Counted from the stretch's first letter, positions 40,816-50,694 are shown. The stretch: 64,000 nt of DNA from Litorilinea aerophila (GCF_006569185.2 NZ_VIGC02000021.1:1-64000); one strand, 5' to 3'. The notes: generated from the letters alone by a model not told the origin. Program-made: numbers and translations.

Positions 40816-41724
40816 ATGTGCCCATCCCAGCCATCCCACCAACGAGACACCGCTAGAGATGACCGGCCAGCCGGCCAGGATGAGGCCGCGTCCACTTTGC
40901 CGCCGGCTCCTCCGCCGACTGTCGTCTGCCTGGAGCCAGATCTCTTCTTCGCCGCCCGGCTGGAGGATGTGATCCGGGCCGCGGGGGGAAAACCGGTGAC
41001 GGTGGAGACGCCCGAGGCCTTCGTGGCAGCCGTGGACCGGACCTTTCCCGTCCTGGCCCTGGTGGATCTGAACACACCCGGCGACTGGTACCGGGCCATC
41101 GAACGCTGCAAGATCCGCCCCCACACCCGCCAGGTGCCCATCTACGCCTTCGGCAGCCATGTGGATGTGGAGACCCTGAAGGCCGCCCGGCGGGCCGGCG
41201 CCGACCACGCCTGGGCCCGCAGCCGCATGATGGAGCAGCTGGTGGACGTGGTCACCCGGCACGTGCAGCCGCCCGTGCGCTACCCCGAAGGCTGGGACGA
41301 TGTGCTCCCCGAGGAAGCCCGGGCCGGGGTGGAAGCGTTCAACCAGGGCCACTTCTTCGAGCAGCACGAGCACTTTGAGGAGGCCTGGCTGGCCGAACCC
41401 CGACCGATTCGGGAGATGTATCAGGGGATCCTTCAGGTAGGAGTAGCCTTTCTCCTGATCCAGCGGGGCAAATGGAACGGCGCCCTCAAGATGTTCCGGC
41501 GGGGATTGCCCCGCCTGCGAGGCCTGCCCGACGTCTGTCAGGGCATCCACATCGGCAAGCTACGGGCCCAGGCAGAGGCCATCCACCGGGAGATCACCGC
41601 CCTGGGGCCGAAGCGCCTGGCCGAATTCGACCCGGCCCGCTTCCCGAAGATCGAGCTGGTGGCGCAGGCCGGCCCGGAGTCCACGTCCACCGCCCCGGAA
41701 TCTCCGCCCGCCCAGGGTGAGTAG
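40816..41724 (+). CDS. Receiver-like domain fused to DUF309
   Basis: The protein of about 302 aa has two parts. Residues about 35-150 resemble a response-regulator receiver fold (VVCLEPDLFFAARLEDVIRAAGG, then LALVDLNTPGD with the central Asp, then IYAFGSH and ARRAGADHAWARS). Residues about 170-270 are a DUF309 domain, with FNQGHFFEQHEHFEEAWL and YQGILQVGVAFLLIQRGKWNGALKMF. DUF309 is a small helical domain of unknown role that normally stands alone. The receiver part lacks an obvious paired acidic pocket at its N-terminus, so phosphorylation is doubtful. Start uncertain; the ATG at 40816 is best spaced from GGGAGAA. Confidence 0.75.
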   Translation: MCPSQPSHQRDTARDDRPAGQDEAASTLPPAPPPTVVCLEPDLFFAARLEDVIRAAGGKPVTVETPEAFVAAVDRTFPVLALVDLNTPGDWYRAIERCKIRPHTRQVPIYAFGSHVDVETLKAARRAGADHAWARSRMMEQLVDVVTRHVQPPVRYPEGWDDVLPEEARAGVEAFNQGHFFEQHEHFEEAWLAEPRPIREMYQGILQVGVAFLLIQRGKWNGALKMFRRGLPRLRGLPDVCQGIHIGKLRAQAEAIHREITALGPKRLAEFDPARFPKIELVAQAGPESTSTAPESPPAQGE

Positions 41725-41747
41725 GCCCGTTCCTGCTGCCCAGGCGG

Positions 41748-42524
41748 TTATCCCTGGGCCAACAGGCCGTAGCCCCCATCGATCTCGATGATCTGCCCCA
41801 CGATCATGGCGGCCTGGTCACTGCACAACCAGGCCACCACCTGCCCCACATCTTCCGGCGTCACCAGACGGCCTGCCGGCGTGGCCCGGACCGCCCTCTC
41901 CAGCATCTCATCCTTGTTGGGAAAGAAATCCAGCGCATCGGTCTCCACGAAGCCGGGGCTGACCCCGTTGACGGTGATACCGTCTGGCGCCAGCTCCACG
42001 GCCAGGTAGCGGGTCAGGGCCTCCAGCGCGGCCTTGCTGATGCCCACCACGCCGTAGTGGGGGATCACCCGCCGGCTGCCGGCGCTGGTCACCGTGATGA
42101 CCCGGCCCCAGCCGCGCTGGCGCATGGCGGGCGCCGCACTCTGAACGGCGGCCAGGACGCTGCGTACGTTGATGTTGAACGTCCAGTCCCAGGCCTTGGC
42201 CTCCAGCTCCAGGGCCGGCCGTAGGGTCCCGCTGGCCGCATTGGCCACGAAGATGTCCACGCTGCCGAAGCGATCCATCACCTCGGCCACCAGCTGGCGG
42301 GCCGCTTCCTCCCGGGCCAGGTTGGCCCGAAAGGCTGCGCTCTGGACGCCGTGGGCCATCACCGCCTGGACTGTCTCCTCGGCCTCCGGGCGCCTGCGGG
42401 CGAAGTGGACGGCCACATTGCAGCCCTGGGCGGCCAGGGCTAAGGCGATGCCCCGGCCGATGCCCCGGCTACTGCCGGTGACCAGGGCCGTTTTACCGTC
42501 AAGGGGCGCTGTCGATGGTGGCAT
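41748..42524 (-). CDS. fabL: Enoyl-ACP reductase III-like SDR
   Basis: A 258-aa short-chain dehydrogenase with the GSSRGIGRG cofactor loop near residue 17 and NAASG. The active-site pair is spaced Tyr-x6-Lys (HYGVVGISK) rather than the usual Tyr-x3-Lys, which is characteristic of FabL. The C-terminal [33 protein letters not shown] and [11 protein letters not shown] also match FabL. It would reduce trans-2-enoyl-ACP in the last step of fatty acid elongation and be relatively triclosan-tolerant; this is family knowledge. GGGAG precedes the ATG. It is 25 nt downstream of the deacetylase gene on the same strand. Confidence 0.82.
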   Translation of the reverse strand: MPPSTAPLDGKTALVTGSSRGIGRGIALALAAQGCNVAVHFARRRPEAEETVQAVMAHGVQSAAFRANLAREEAARQLVAEVMDRFGSVDIFVANAASGTLRPALELEAKAWDWTFNINVRSVLAAVQSAAPAMRQRGWGRVITVTSAGSRRVIPHYGVVGISKAALEALTRYLAVELAPDGITVNGVSPGFVETDALDFFPNKDEMLERAVRATPAGRLVTPEDVGQVVAWLCSDQAAMIVGQIIEIDGGYGLLAQG

Positions 42525-42549
42525 GGCATTCCACTCCCTTCAGCCCAGC

Positions 42550-43788
42550 CTACCAGTCCAGGGCCAGCAGGCGCAGGAGCTCCTGGGGCGTGGTGGTTCC
42601 CCGCACCCGGACCCGGCGCAGTTCGAAAAGGTTGTCGCTGCGGTGGGTGGCTCCCTGGATGGTGGTGAGGCCGGCCCAGTAGTTGGCGCTGCGGAAAATG
42701 TCGATGGTCCGCTGATCGTAGTCGCCGGCCGGGTAGGAGACGAAGCGAGGCCGGACGCCCAGCTCGTACTCGATGGTCTCCAGGCTCCCCAGCGCCTGCC
42801 AGACCAGGTAGTCGTCATCTTTGCCCTTGAGGCTGATATGGTTGCGGCCGTGGGACTCGATGGACATGCCCGCCGCGTACATTTCCCGGGCCATGTCCCA
42901 GGTCAGGTACTCGGGGCGCTGTTCATCGATGAAGTCGGTGACCACGAAGAAGGTGGCGATCATGCCCCGTTCCCGCAGGCGGGGAAACGCGTTTTCGTAG
43001 TTGTCCCGGTAGCCGTCGTCAAAGGTGAGGATGACCGGCTTCTCTGGCAGGGGAGCGCCCTGGGTCAAGTGGGCGATCAGGTCATAGAGGCTGATGGTGG
43101 TGTAGCCGGCCTCCTGGATGGCGTCCAGGTGGGCAGCGAAGTCCTCAGGCTTCACCGAAAGATCCTGCCGGTAGATGTCTGCGCCGGGCGGTGGCACGCT
43201 GATGTAGTGGTACATGAGGATGGGCACCCGGACTGTGCGCACCACGCCGTCTGGGGTGGGCTCCATCGGGGGCGTGGGCGATGGCAGGGGCGTCGGGGTG
43301 GGCGTGGGCAACAGGACGACTGTCGGCGGCGTGGGGTGACCAGGGACTGGGCTGGCCAGGGCCGTGGCCACCTGGGGCACCGCCAGCTGGAGCAGCGCAG
43401 TCAACGGCAGGGTAGCGGTGGTGCTGGCGGTGGCCGTGAGGGGGCTGCCGGCGGCAAGGGAGGGTGTGGGTAGCGGCGAATCTGCCACATGGGTGGGGGT
43501 GTCGGCAGGCGCTGTCGCTGCCGTTGCCGTCGGTGTCTGGGTCGGCCTGGGTGTACGGGTCGGCGTGGCGGACGGCCGGGGCGTCCTGGTGCTGGTCGGC
43601 GAGGGCGTTGCCTGGACCTGGGCCGAGCGGGCCGGCGTGGCGGTTGACCTGGGCATGGCAGCCGCCCGGGAGCCACAGCCCGCCATCAACAGGGCTATGG
43701 CCAGGAAGAGCACGGGCACGAGCATACGCCGGCGCCCACAGTCCAGACCTTCGGATTGGATGGATCTTCCAGAATATCCCTGTGCCAT
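42550..43788 (-). CDS. Polysaccharide deacetylase lipoprotein
   Basis: The protein of about 412 aa starts with a basic stretch, a hydrophobic segment and a lipobox (IALLMAGC), so it is surface-anchored. A Thr/Pro-rich linker of about 150 residues follows. The catalytic part is a NodB-type deacetylase: VPILMYHYIS, TFDDGYRDNY (metal and base Asp pair) and SHGRNH (metal histidines), then SYPAGDYD. It probably removes acetyl groups from cell-wall or extracellular glycans. Start uncertain: I use the ATG at 43788, with a TTG at 43830 and an ATG at 43725 as alternatives. The linker is low-complexity and GC-rich. Confidence 0.88.
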   Translation of the reverse strand: MAQGYSGRSIQSEGLDCGRRRMLVPVLFLAIALLMAGCGSRAAAMPRSTATPARSAQVQATPSPTSTRTPRPSATPTRTPRPTQTPTATAATAPADTPTHVADSPLPTPSLAAGSPLTATASTTATLPLTALLQLAVPQVATALASPVPGHPTPPTVVLLPTPTPTPLPSPTPPMEPTPDGVVRTVRVPILMYHYISVPPPGADIYRQDLSVKPEDFAAHLDAIQEAGYTTISLYDLIAHLTQGAPLPEKPVILTFDDGYRDNYENAFPRLRERGMIATFFVVTDFIDEQRPEYLTWDMAREMYAAGMSIESHGRNHISLKGKDDDYLVWQALGSLETIEYELGVRPRFVSYPAGDYDQRTIDIFRSANYWAGLTTIQGATHRSDNLFELRRVRVRGTTTPQELLRLLALDW

Positions 43789-43913
43789 GGCTGCAATGGT
43801 ATCATGGGGGACAGGCTTGAGCAATTTCAACGTCCAGTTTTCGATGGCAAGATCCGGATGCCCGCCGCTCCTGCGGGCGCCCTCGACAATCTATTGTTCA
43901 TTGGTGGCTTGGG

Positions 43914-43953
43914 TTGACATGGCAGATTGTCTAAACTATACTGGTTGGACAAT
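43914..43953 (+). promoter_or_regulatory. Strong promoter with dyad operator upstream of rpiR-type gene
   Basis: TTGACA (43914-43919), 17 nt, TATACT (43937-43942): a near-consensus promoter. A dyad straddles the -10 box: ATTGTCTAA at 43926-43934 and TTGGACAAT at 43945-43953. Placement is ideal for repression. The TTGGACAAT half also occurs upstream of the sugar operon near 30025. The remaining gap 43789-44240 holds a GC hairpin near 43860 and a leader of about 290 nt, with no gene seen. Confidence 0.65.
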
Positions 43954-44240
43954 TCAGTGCACTTCCATGGCAGTTTACCGGCCCTTGGGCGATGCGGTTG
44001 ACTGCCATGCCTTTTGTATTGCGCACCGTCTACGCGACGAATTGCTCGCCCGCCCGCCGGGATTGGCCGGCATCTGGTAAATCCCGGCAGAAATGCGCCA
44101 GAGCGTTTCCACCAGAGACCGGGTGGCCGCATCTCCACACTTCTGCCAGGGGATTTACGCCAGGCTGGCCAGAGGGGGGGCCCGTCGACCATCATCGTTC
44201 CGAAGCAATTCAAGTCTGACCAGTTGGATTTGGGGGATCC

Positions 44241-45107
44241 ATGTACAGGGAAAAGATCCGCGAGTATTATGATCACCTGAGCCGCAGTTACCGCAAGGTT
44301 GCCGATTTCATCCTGAGCAACTACTACGAAGTGTCGTTCATGACTGCGGCCCAGTTGGCATACTCGGTCGGAGTGGATACCACAACCGTCGTGCGCTTTT
44401 CACAGCGGCTGGGCTACAACGGTTATCCGGAGCTGCTGAACGACATTCGTGAACAGGTCAAGGCGGAGATTTACGCCGCCTACGAACCTCGAGCCCTCTC
44501 GCCGGAGGATCCGGCCAGCGCCTTTAAAGATCGGGCCGAACAGGAGCAACACAACCTGAAACAGATGTTGATCCACAATCCCCCTGACCACGTACGACGG
44601 GTGGCTGCCATGTTGGAGCAGGCCCGCCATATCGTGCTCATCGCCGAGGGCTACGCCAACACCGTCGCCGAAATGGCTGCCGAGCAGCTCCGCCATCGGG
44701 GCATTTCGGCCGAGGCCGCCGCGGACGATCCGGTGCGGCTGGCTGGGACGCTCCTCAGCCTGACGCCCGACATGCTGGTGGTGGGCATCAGTGCCACAGA
44801 GTACGGTGAAAATGTGGCCAACGCCCTGGCCTACGCCCGCACCCGAGGTTGTGCCACCCTGGGCATCGTGGGCTCCCTGGCCAGCCCCGTCAACCGCATG
44901 TCCGACCAGGTGATGTACGCACCCACCGATGTGGCCGGCCCCTTGCCCAGTATCGTCGCTCTGGTGGCCGCCCTTTCCGCCCTGGTCCAGGTGGCCAGCA
45001 AGGACAGCCCCCAGTCGGTGGATGCGCGCCTGGAAGAGTTCAACCGGATCTACGAATTTTTGACCCGCCGGGAAGTGGAGCTGGACGCCCTGGAGAGTGA
45101 GCAGTAG
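44241..45107 (+). CDS. RpiR-family transcriptional regulator
   Basis: A 288-aa regulator with an N-terminal RpiR helix-turn-helix (SRSYRKVADFILSNYYEVSFMTAAQLAYSVGVDTTTVVRFSQRLGYNGYPEL) and a C-terminal SIS sugar-phosphate-binding domain (about 115-250, with IVLIAEGYANTVAEMAAEQLRHRG and GISATEYGENVANALAYARTRG). Such proteins sense phosphosugars and control sugar catabolism. The dyad around its own promoter suggests autoregulation, and a related half-site lies upstream of the ABC/fucI operon. The ATG follows a GGGGGATCC site. A strong terminator follows the gene, so it is monocistronic. Confidence 0.92.
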   Translation: MYREKIREYYDHLSRSYRKVADFILSNYYEVSFMTAAQLAYSVGVDTTTVVRFSQRLGYNGYPELLNDIREQVKAEIYAAYEPRALSPEDPASAFKDRAEQEQHNLKQMLIHNPPDHVRRVAAMLEQARHIVLIAEGYANTVAEMAAEQLRHRGISAEAAADDPVRLAGTLLSLTPDMLVVGISATEYGENVANALAYARTRGCATLGIVGSLASPVNRMSDQVMYAPTDVAGPLPSIVALVAALSALVQVASKDSPQSVDARLEEFNRIYEFLTRREVELDALESEQ

Positions 45108-45156
45108 CGGCCGGTTCATCCTCGGTGGGGCGCACACACGTTGGCCCAGAGCAGCA

Positions 45157-45190
45157 GGCGCCGGATCCTACGATCCGGCGCCTTTTCTTT
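45157..45190 (+). terminator. Terminator after rpiR-type gene
   Basis: Perfect 11-bp stem GGCGCCGGATC (45157-45167) and GATCCGGCGCC (45172-45182) with a 4-nt loop, then TTTTCTTT. It abuts the stop codon of the convergent membrane glycosyltransferase gene. Confidence 0.9.
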
Positions 45191-46688
45191 GGGGCATTGG
45201 CGGGATCCTTCCTGGCGGTGCTGTTTCCCGTGCCTTTGCCGGCGTTGGCCCGGCGGCCATCCAGGGCTCCTCCCGGGCCAGGATGCCCACCGCCAGGAAA
45301 GCCAGGATGTATCCCAGGTAATTCTCGTTGAGGAAGCGGCTGACGTAGAAGAAGCCCAAGAGGAACAGCCCGTAGTGCCAGCACCCCTGGGCCAGGGTGT
45401 TGTCCCGCAGCTGCCGGTGGATTAGCCAGGCCAGGAGCGGCACAGCCACCAGCAGCTCTGGAATCCAGAACGGCCAGTACGCAAAGCGATCCGGGACCAG
45501 CCCTAGCGCCAGCACGAAGTTGCTGGCGCCCCAGCCCCAGATCTGGTAGCCGGTTTCTCCCTGGCCGCTGCTCCAGCGCCACACGTCGTCGTAGAGGGCA
45601 GCGGCGTCCCACGCCAGGTAGGGGACGATGAGCAGCCCGAAGATCGCCAGGGCCGGCGCGGCCCGCCGAAGCAGGGTAGGGATCGCCCGTAGTACCTCTC
45701 GCCAGCCGCCCCCTGTCACCTCGGGCCCCACCAGCAGCAGCCCATAGAAAGGGGCCATGAACCAGGCCGTGGGTTTGCTGGCGCAGGCCAGCCCAAACAG
45801 GATGGCCGACAGGGCTACCAGCCCAGGCGCATGGACGCCGGCCCGCTGGCGCTCCTGCCAGCGATGCCAGGCCACCAGGCTGAAGAGGAGCCAGCTCAGG
45901 ACAAAGACATCGTTCTGGCCAAAGATGACGTCCAGGGCCATCATGGGGTTGAGGCCAAGGAGCGCCACCAGGGCCAACTGCCGCCGGGGTGTACTGGCCA
46001 GCCGGGGCGCCAGGGCCAGGGCCAGGGCCAGCAGCGCCAGATAGACCAGCCGCTGGTCATACAGCCCCACGGCCCACCCCAGGGCTGCAAAGGGCGTGCT
46101 GAAGATGAAGGTCCAGGGCAGGTAGGGGTAGTGGTAGAGGGCGGTGCGATACTGGCTGAAGCCCCACTCGGCCATGGGCGTCTCCACGTAGTCCTCCCGG
46201 TACGGGTTTTTGCCCTGCCAGAAGTAGGTGATGGCCGCTTCGGTCTGGATGACGCCGCCGTCGTGGGTGTAGCTGGCCGGGCCATGGGCCGCGCGCAGGG
46301 CAATCAGCTTGCCCGTGGGGAGGAACACGGCTGTGGCCAGGATGGCCACCAGCAGCATCCACTTCAGGCGTACCTGCACCCGCCCCCGGGCTGCCAGATC
46401 CACCACCAGATAGCCCAGCAGGAAGCCCAGGGTCAGCGCGTGCAAGAGTAGACCCACCGGATCGCCCGGTCGCGGCCCGATCTCCCCCATGGCCTGCTTG
46501 CCCGCCTCGGGGAGCAGGCGCCCCAGCAGGGGGTGCTGCCACACGTCCTGGACCCGGTTGGGCAGGGCTGCGGCTTCGGCCAGCCCGGTGATCTGCAGCA
46601 GGGCAATGACCAGAAGGGCCAGCAGCAGAGCATCCCAGCCGGGCAGCCCCTGGCGCGCCGGCCCCTTCGTCTCCGTGGGTTGGCTCAT
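45168..46688 (-). CDS. Multi-spanning membrane glycosyltransferase-like protein (GT87/DUF2029-like)
   Basis: The protein of about 506 aa has roughly ten or more hydrophobic spans, beginning [16 protein letters not shown] and [18 protein letters not shown] luminal loop with [28 protein letters not shown] and NPYxxD-type residues, and the [19 protein letters not shown] span, fit polyprenol-phosphate-dependent mannosyl/arabinofuranosyl-type transferases of the GT-C class. The donor and acceptor are unknown. The ATG overlaps the stop of the upstream gene (ATGA), so it is translationally coupled to it. The C-terminal codons run into the terminator hairpin of the convergent rpiR-type gene. Confidence 0.75.
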   Translation of the reverse strand: MSQPTETKGPARQGLPGWDALLLALLVIALLQITGLAEAAALPNRVQDVWQHPLLGRLLPEAGKQAMGEIGPRPGDPVGLLLHALTLGFLLGYLVVDLAARGRVQVRLKWMLLVAILATAVFLPTGKLIALRAAHGPASYTHDGGVIQTEAAITYFWQGKNPYREDYVETPMAEWGFSQYRTALYHYPYLPWTFIFSTPFAALGWAVGLYDQRLVYLALLALALALAPRLASTPRRQLALVALLGLNPMMALDVIFGQNDVFVLSWLLFSLVAWHRWQERQRAGVHAPGLVALSAILFGLACASKPTAWFMAPFYGLLLVGPEVTGGGWREVLRAIPTLLRRAAPALAIFGLLIVPYLAWDAAALYDDVWRWSSGQGETGYQIWGWGASNFVLALGLVPDRFAYWPFWIPELLVAVPLLAWLIHRQLRDNTLAQGCWHYGLFLLGFFYVSRFLNENYLGYILAFLAVGILAREEPWMAAGPTPAKARETAPPGRIPPMPQRKGAGS

Positions 46689-48754
46689 CCGTTTCCTCGC
46701 AGTGCGTAAAGACCACCGTCCGTGCCCGGGATGAAGATCCACGCGCCGCTGATGGCCGGGGCATTGCTGACCGTGGAGGCCACAATGGCGCTGTGGATGG
46801 GGCTGCCGGTGGTCGCGTTGAAATATTGCACTTCCCCCCCCTGGGTCACGGTGATGACCATGTCCTGACCCACCAGGGGGCCGCCCAACACCGCGCCGGC
46901 CACGTTGTTGCGCCAGAGCTCGGCCCCATCCAGGCGAGAGAGCGCCACCACATAGCCGTTGCCAGCCGCGTAGACGGCTACCGGGCTGACGGCCAGGCCG
47001 GTGATGGGCTGGCCCAGCGCCCGATTCCAGAGCTCGTCGCCCGTGTTGGCGTCCAGCGACCGGACGACGTTGTTGGCGTCGGCCACATAGAGCTCGGCCA
47101 GCCGCCGGACGCCCGGCCGGTGATACACCGGCGGCGCGGTGACACTGGCCACCGCCGGCTGCGTCCAGACGACCTCAAAGTCGCTGATGTCCAGGGCCTG
47201 GATGGTGTTGGCCCCCAGGTAGACCAGCTGGTCGCCCACGGTGGGGTATTGGGGAGGGGCACCTGCCACTTCGTGGGCGTACGTTCGATTCAGGTTACGC
47301 AAATCCAGGGCAAAGAGCCGCCAGGAGCTCTCCTGGCCCACCCCGACCAGCAGGGTATCGCTGATGATGTTGATGCCCGTGACGGGGGGAGCCGGCAGGG
47401 GATATTGGTTGATCTCGCGAGCCTGGTTGCCCTGATCCTCCAACATCCGCAGCTGTCCCAGGCTGTCCGCCACGTAGATCACCCCCTGGTGGATGGCCGG
47501 AGCGACGGAGGCCACCGCCTGTCCCAGGTTGAAGCGCCAGCGCTGATTGCCGTTGATTCGGTCGAAGCTGTAGAGGTGGTGATCGTTGCTGGCCACCATT
47601 ACACTGGAGCCAGAGACCAGGACCGGTGAGCTCAACGTCTGGGCCGCCTGGGCCAGGACTGGCCAGGCAAAGCTGACGGGCGGATTGGGGACCCGGGGCA
47701 AGAGGCCGGTGGCGTGGGCGTCGTAGCGCCAGCGGGGAAAGTCGTTTTCAGGGATGGCCGTGGGCGTGGGCAAGGGATAGAGGAAGGATGGCGCCGGCTG
47801 GACGTTCAGCCAGCGCACGTCCTGCACGTCCGCGTCTTCAGGCGCGCCGGGGCCCAGGTCGGCGTCTGCTGGAATGTCCACGTACGCCTGGCGGACCCAG
47901 CCAGGTTCGTTGTTGGCGACACAACAGACGTAGACCCATTCACCGCTGGGGCTTCGGCCCAGCAGCCGGATCTCCTGGTTCGCGACCAGGGTGCCGGTGA
48001 CGGTGTAGATGTTGCTGGGGCCGATGCGCAGGCTGGTATCCTGGCTGCGAACCCGGGCTGGGAGGCTGGCCACGGTGAACGGCACCGGCGTGGGCGAGGG
48101 GGTCGGGGTGGCCGTGGGCTCCACGATGGCCGGTGTCGGCGTGGGCAGCTCTGGCGTTGGGGTAGGTGTCGGCGTCCAGGTGGGCTCTTCTGGCGGGGGC
48201 GTGGGCGTCTCCACCGGCGAAGGGGGCGGGGTGGCCGTGGCGACGATACCGCCCGATTCGTTGGAGATGACCGGCAAGATCACCTGGTTGGCCGGCGTGG
48301 GGCTGTTCTCCGGGAGCGGCAGGGTGGCCGTTGGCGACAGGGTCGGCGTGGCACCGTCGGAGGAGATGACCGGGATCATGAGCTGGACAGTGGTGGGGGT
48401 GGCTGTGGCCACAGGGGACGTGGCTGGCCGGGTCCCGGCCAGGGCCGCCTCGTAGGCCACCTGGGTCAGCAAGTCCTGGGCCAGGTTGGTGGCCCGGAAG
48501 TCCGGTGTGGGGGTGGCGGGTGGGCGCCGGGTGGCCGTGGGGGTGGGCGTGGGACCCCACACCAGACGGGATTCCACCGCCCAGAGCATGGCGCCCAGGC
48601 CGGCCAGCACCAACAGGGCCACCAGTACGCTCACGGTGAGGATCTCCGCGGTGCGGTCGGGTGGTCGGGGACGCCGGCGTCGTCGGCCTTGGGGGCGCCT
48701 TTTCCCTTCCGGCGTGGGTGCACCGGTGGGCGGACGATAGGGATCGGTGGTCAT
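46685..48754 (-). CDS. Membrane-anchored SH3 and PQQ-propeller protein
   Basis: The protein of about 689 aa has a basic cytoplasmic head, one membrane span ([21 protein letters not shown], about residues 38-58) and a long Pro/Thr-rich linker to about 240. A bacterial SH3 domain follows ([36 protein letters not shown]). The C-terminal half is a PQQ-like beta-propeller (repeated motifs such as [30 protein letters not shown] and [12 protein letters not shown]). It probably acts outside the membrane as a cell-wall-binding scaffold or sensor; no catalytic residues are evident. It is coupled to the downstream membrane glycosyltransferase by a 4-nt overlap. An alternative start at 48838 lacks a ribosome site. 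Confidence 0.8.
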   Translation of the reverse strand: MTTDPYRPPTGAPTPEGKRRPQGRRRRRPRPPDRTAEILTVSVLVALLVLAGLGAMLWAVESRLVWGPTPTPTATRRPPATPTPDFRATNLAQDLLTQVAYEAALAGTRPATSPVATATPTTVQLMIPVISSDGATPTLSPTATLPLPENSPTPANQVILPVISNESGGIVATATPPPSPVETPTPPPEEPTWTPTPTPTPELPTPTPAIVEPTATPTPSPTPVPFTVASLPARVRSQDTSLRIGPSNIYTVTGTLVANQEIRLLGRSPSGEWVYVCCVANNEPGWVRQAYVDIPADADLGPGAPEDADVQDVRWLNVQPAPSFLYPLPTPTAIPENDFPRWRYDAHATGLLPRVPNPPVSFAWPVLAQAAQTLSSPVLVSGSSVMVASNDHHLYSFDRINGNQRWRFNLGQAVASVAPAIHQGVIYVADSLGQLRMLEDQGNQAREINQYPLPAPPVTGINIISDTLLVGVGQESSWRLFALDLRNLNRTYAHEVAGAPPQYPTVGDQLVYLGANTIQALDISDFEVVWTQPAVASVTAPPVYHRPGVRRLAELYVADANNVVRSLDANTGDELWNRALGQPITGLAVSPVAVYAAGNGYVVALSRLDGAELWRNNVAGAVLGGPLVGQDMVITVTQGGEVQYFNATTGSPIHSAIVASTVSNAPAISGAWIFIPGTDGGLYALRGNG

Positions 48755-49083
48755 GATGGCATTGTAACCAGAAACAGGAGGCTGGCAAAACGGCGGCCAT
48801 CCACCCAAAATTTGCCGACGGCTTGCTTTTTCCGCCATGCGGTTTATAATGGAGCCCGAGAGGGAGCCGTTTCACAGGATGCACTGCACCCCCTGGCGTA
48901 AGGTGGGTCACAGAGGGACCACTCCCTTCTGTAGTACGCTGCCGCCAGTGACAGTGATGTAGATTACGCATCTTTGCGTGATAGAGATCCAGGCACCTCT
49001 GGCACACACTCGAGCATACAACGGTGCAACCAGACCTACTGTGCGTGGTAGGGGCGCAGTTCCTGTGAGGAGATTCGATTCGC
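48755..49083. other. Gene-free region with promoter
   Basis: This 329-nt gap separates divergent genes. It carries the plus-strand promoter described separately and short dyads around 48965-48990. I see no credible gene in it. Confidence 0.6.
48823..48850 (+). promoter_or_regulatory. Promoter of the thioredoxin-like/Crp genes
   Basis: TTGCTT (48823-48828), 16 nt, perfect TATAAT (48845-48850). The leader before the next ATG is about 225 nt. Confidence 0.55.
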
Positions 49084-49476
49084 ATGGCACAAGAGCGCAG
49101 CGGATGTGCGCATGGGTCGCGGCAGGAGGTGGACGAGGGTGGGGTGGATCGGGAGGCCGTTTCCTCCCCGGCGGCTGAGGGCCCATCTGCCGACATCCTG
49201 GCAGGCGAGCCCCATCTCGGCCGCCGGCCCGTTTTCGTAACGATCTACGTGGCGGAGCACTGTGAGACCTGTCACTATGCCCATGAAGTCGCCAACCTGA
49301 TCCGTACCCACTACCCCCAGGTCACGTTGCGGGTCGTGGATATTGAGCATACGGACGAGGTCATCCCGGAAGCGGTGTTTGCCATCCCAACCTATCTGCT
49401 CAATGGCAAAGTCTGGTCGTTGGGCAATCCCTCCACCGAAAAGGTGATGGAGACGTTGAATCAATTGGTCCGATAG
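49084..49476 (+). CDS. Thioredoxin-fold protein with CxxC motif
   Basis: A 130-aa protein. The first 45 residues look disordered; residues about 48-130 form a thioredoxin/glutaredoxin-like fold with the redox motif CETC (FVTIYVAEHCETCHYA) and the cis-proline segment FAIPTYLLNGKV. It may reduce or sense disulfides. Homologous short thioredoxin-like proteins often contact regulators. It is followed 111 nt later by a Crp/Fnr regulator on the same strand, so a shared redox-responsive unit is possible but unproven. The ATG start has a GGAG site; a downstream start would remove the disordered head. Confidence 0.8.
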   Translation: MAQERSGCAHGSRQEVDEGGVDREAVSSPAAEGPSADILAGEPHLGRRPVFVTIYVAEHCETCHYAHEVANLIRTHYPQVTLRVVDIEHTDEVIPEAVFAIPTYLLNGKVWSLGNPSTEKVMETLNQLVR

Positions 49477-49587
49477 ATCGTAGATCCTGGCAGAAACCGG
49501 TCGATGGCGTCCGTGATTTCGTAGATCCGGTATGGAAACCGGATTCACATGGAATCGTGTCATTATCCGGGAGTAACCCGTTGTGAC

Positions 49588-50310
49588 ATGCAGGAGCAAA
49601 GGGTGAGCGTGAAAAGCGATGAAAAATCCGTGGTGACACAACCCGCGGAAAAGATGCGTTACCTCTCCGAGCTGACGGTCTTTCAGGATCTGACGCCCCG
49701 AGAGATGGAGGAACTGAACCGGATCACCACCATGAGTACGGTGCCTCGGGGACGGGTCTTCTACCGGCCCGAGGAGCCGGGGGAAGTGTTGTTCATCCTC
49801 AAAGAGGGGCGCGTCCAGCTCTACCGGATCAGCCCGGAGGGCAAGAAGCTGGTCATTACCACCCTGGGACCCCACACCCTGTTTGGGGAGATGGCCCTGC
49901 TGGGCACCAAGATGCACAACACCTTTGCCGAGGCGGTGGACGACTGCCTCATCTGCGTCATGAGCCGGACGGACCTGGAGCGTCTGATCCTGAACAAGCC
50001 CCAGGTTGCCCTGCGCCTGTTGGAGATTACCGGCAAGCGCCTGCGGGAGGCGGAAGAGCGCCTGGAAAACATGGCGTTCAAAGGGATTCCAGCCCGGCTG
50101 GCCAGCCTGTTGCTGCGCCTGGCGGAAGAGCAGGGCAGCAACGAAATCGTGGGTCTGACCCACCAGGATCTGGCCGAAAGTGTGGGCACCTATCGGGAGA
50201 CGGCCACCCAGGTGCTCAACGAGCTCAAATCCCAGGGACTGATCGAGATCGGGCGCAAGCGGATTAAGATCCTGGACATGGAAGGGCTGGCCGAAGTGGC
50301 CGAGTCGTGA
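49588..50310 (+). CDS. Crp/Fnr-family transcriptional regulator
   Basis: The protein of about 240 aa has a cyclic-nucleotide-binding domain ([16 protein letters not shown], then [26 protein letters not shown] and [10 protein letters not shown]), a long dimerisation helix, and a Crp-type winged helix ([40 protein letters not shown]). It has no N-terminal FNR-type cysteine cluster, so direct Fe-S oxygen sensing is unlikely. The start is ambiguous: the ATG at 49588 is reported, while a GTG at 49603 has a better spaced AGGAG. A strong promoter with a dyad for the next gene lies just downstream and may be its target. Confidence 0.92.
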   Translation: MQEQRVSVKSDEKSVVTQPAEKMRYLSELTVFQDLTPREMEELNRITTMSTVPRGRVFYRPEEPGEVLFILKEGRVQLYRISPEGKKLVITTLGPHTLFGEMALLGTKMHNTFAEAVDDCLICVMSRTDLERLILNKPQVALRLLEITGKRLREAEERLENMAFKGIPARLASLLLRLAEEQGSNEIVGLTHQDLAESVGTYRETATQVLNELKSQGLIEIGRKRIKILDMEGLAEVAES

Positions 50311-50345
50311 ATGGAGGCTGGATTGGCGAAATTTTGCCCAGACAG

Positions 50346-50374
50346 TTGACAATTGCCAGAAAGCCAGTTACAAT
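50346..50374 (+). promoter_or_regulatory. Promoter of the ferredoxin gene
   Basis: TTGACA (50346-50351), 17 nt, TACAAT (50369-50374), near consensus. The transcript would carry a 5' leader of about 310 nt. Confidence 0.7.
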
Positions 50375-50387
50375 CGAAGCCATATCA

Positions 50388-50434
50388 GTTTGTGCAAAGT
50401 GTAACAGAGTCCCTTTTTGATTACACTTGCAAAC
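50388..50434 (+). repeat. Inverted repeat at the start of the ferredoxin leader
   Basis: Arms TGCAAAGTGTAA (50393-50404) and TTACACTTGCA (50421-50431) are complementary apart from one extra A, extended by GTTTG and CAAAC at the ends. It could be an mRNA hairpin or a binding site for the adjacent Crp-type regulator. Confidence 0.5.
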
Positions 50435-50694
50435 CAGTGCCGGTGTTCGATAGTTGCCGTTGCCTCGACCCTTTGAAGCCTGACCAGGTGCGCCCTCGCG
50501 GCGTCCCTGCCATCGAGCCGTAGCCATCGGTCACTCTTCCCTCTTGGGACATTGTTGTGGCGGATGGCAGGTGGCCGAAGTGGCCCTGGATGAAACGCTC
50601 CTGAGGGATGGGCCCAGGCGCCGTGGGGGGATGGACAGGGCCCCGTTGAGCAGCAGCAATGTTCGCCAACCACGTAACACAGGAGGTTTCTTAG

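Larger units (their letters stand above)
50311..50694. other. Gene-free leader region before ferredoxin
   Basis: This 384-nt gap holds a strong promoter (50346-50374) and, just after the predicted start of transcription, a long imperfect inverted repeat (50388-50434). The remaining 260 nt are GC-rich with several small hairpins but no gene. The AGGAGG of the ferredoxin gene is at its right end. Confidence 0.6.
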
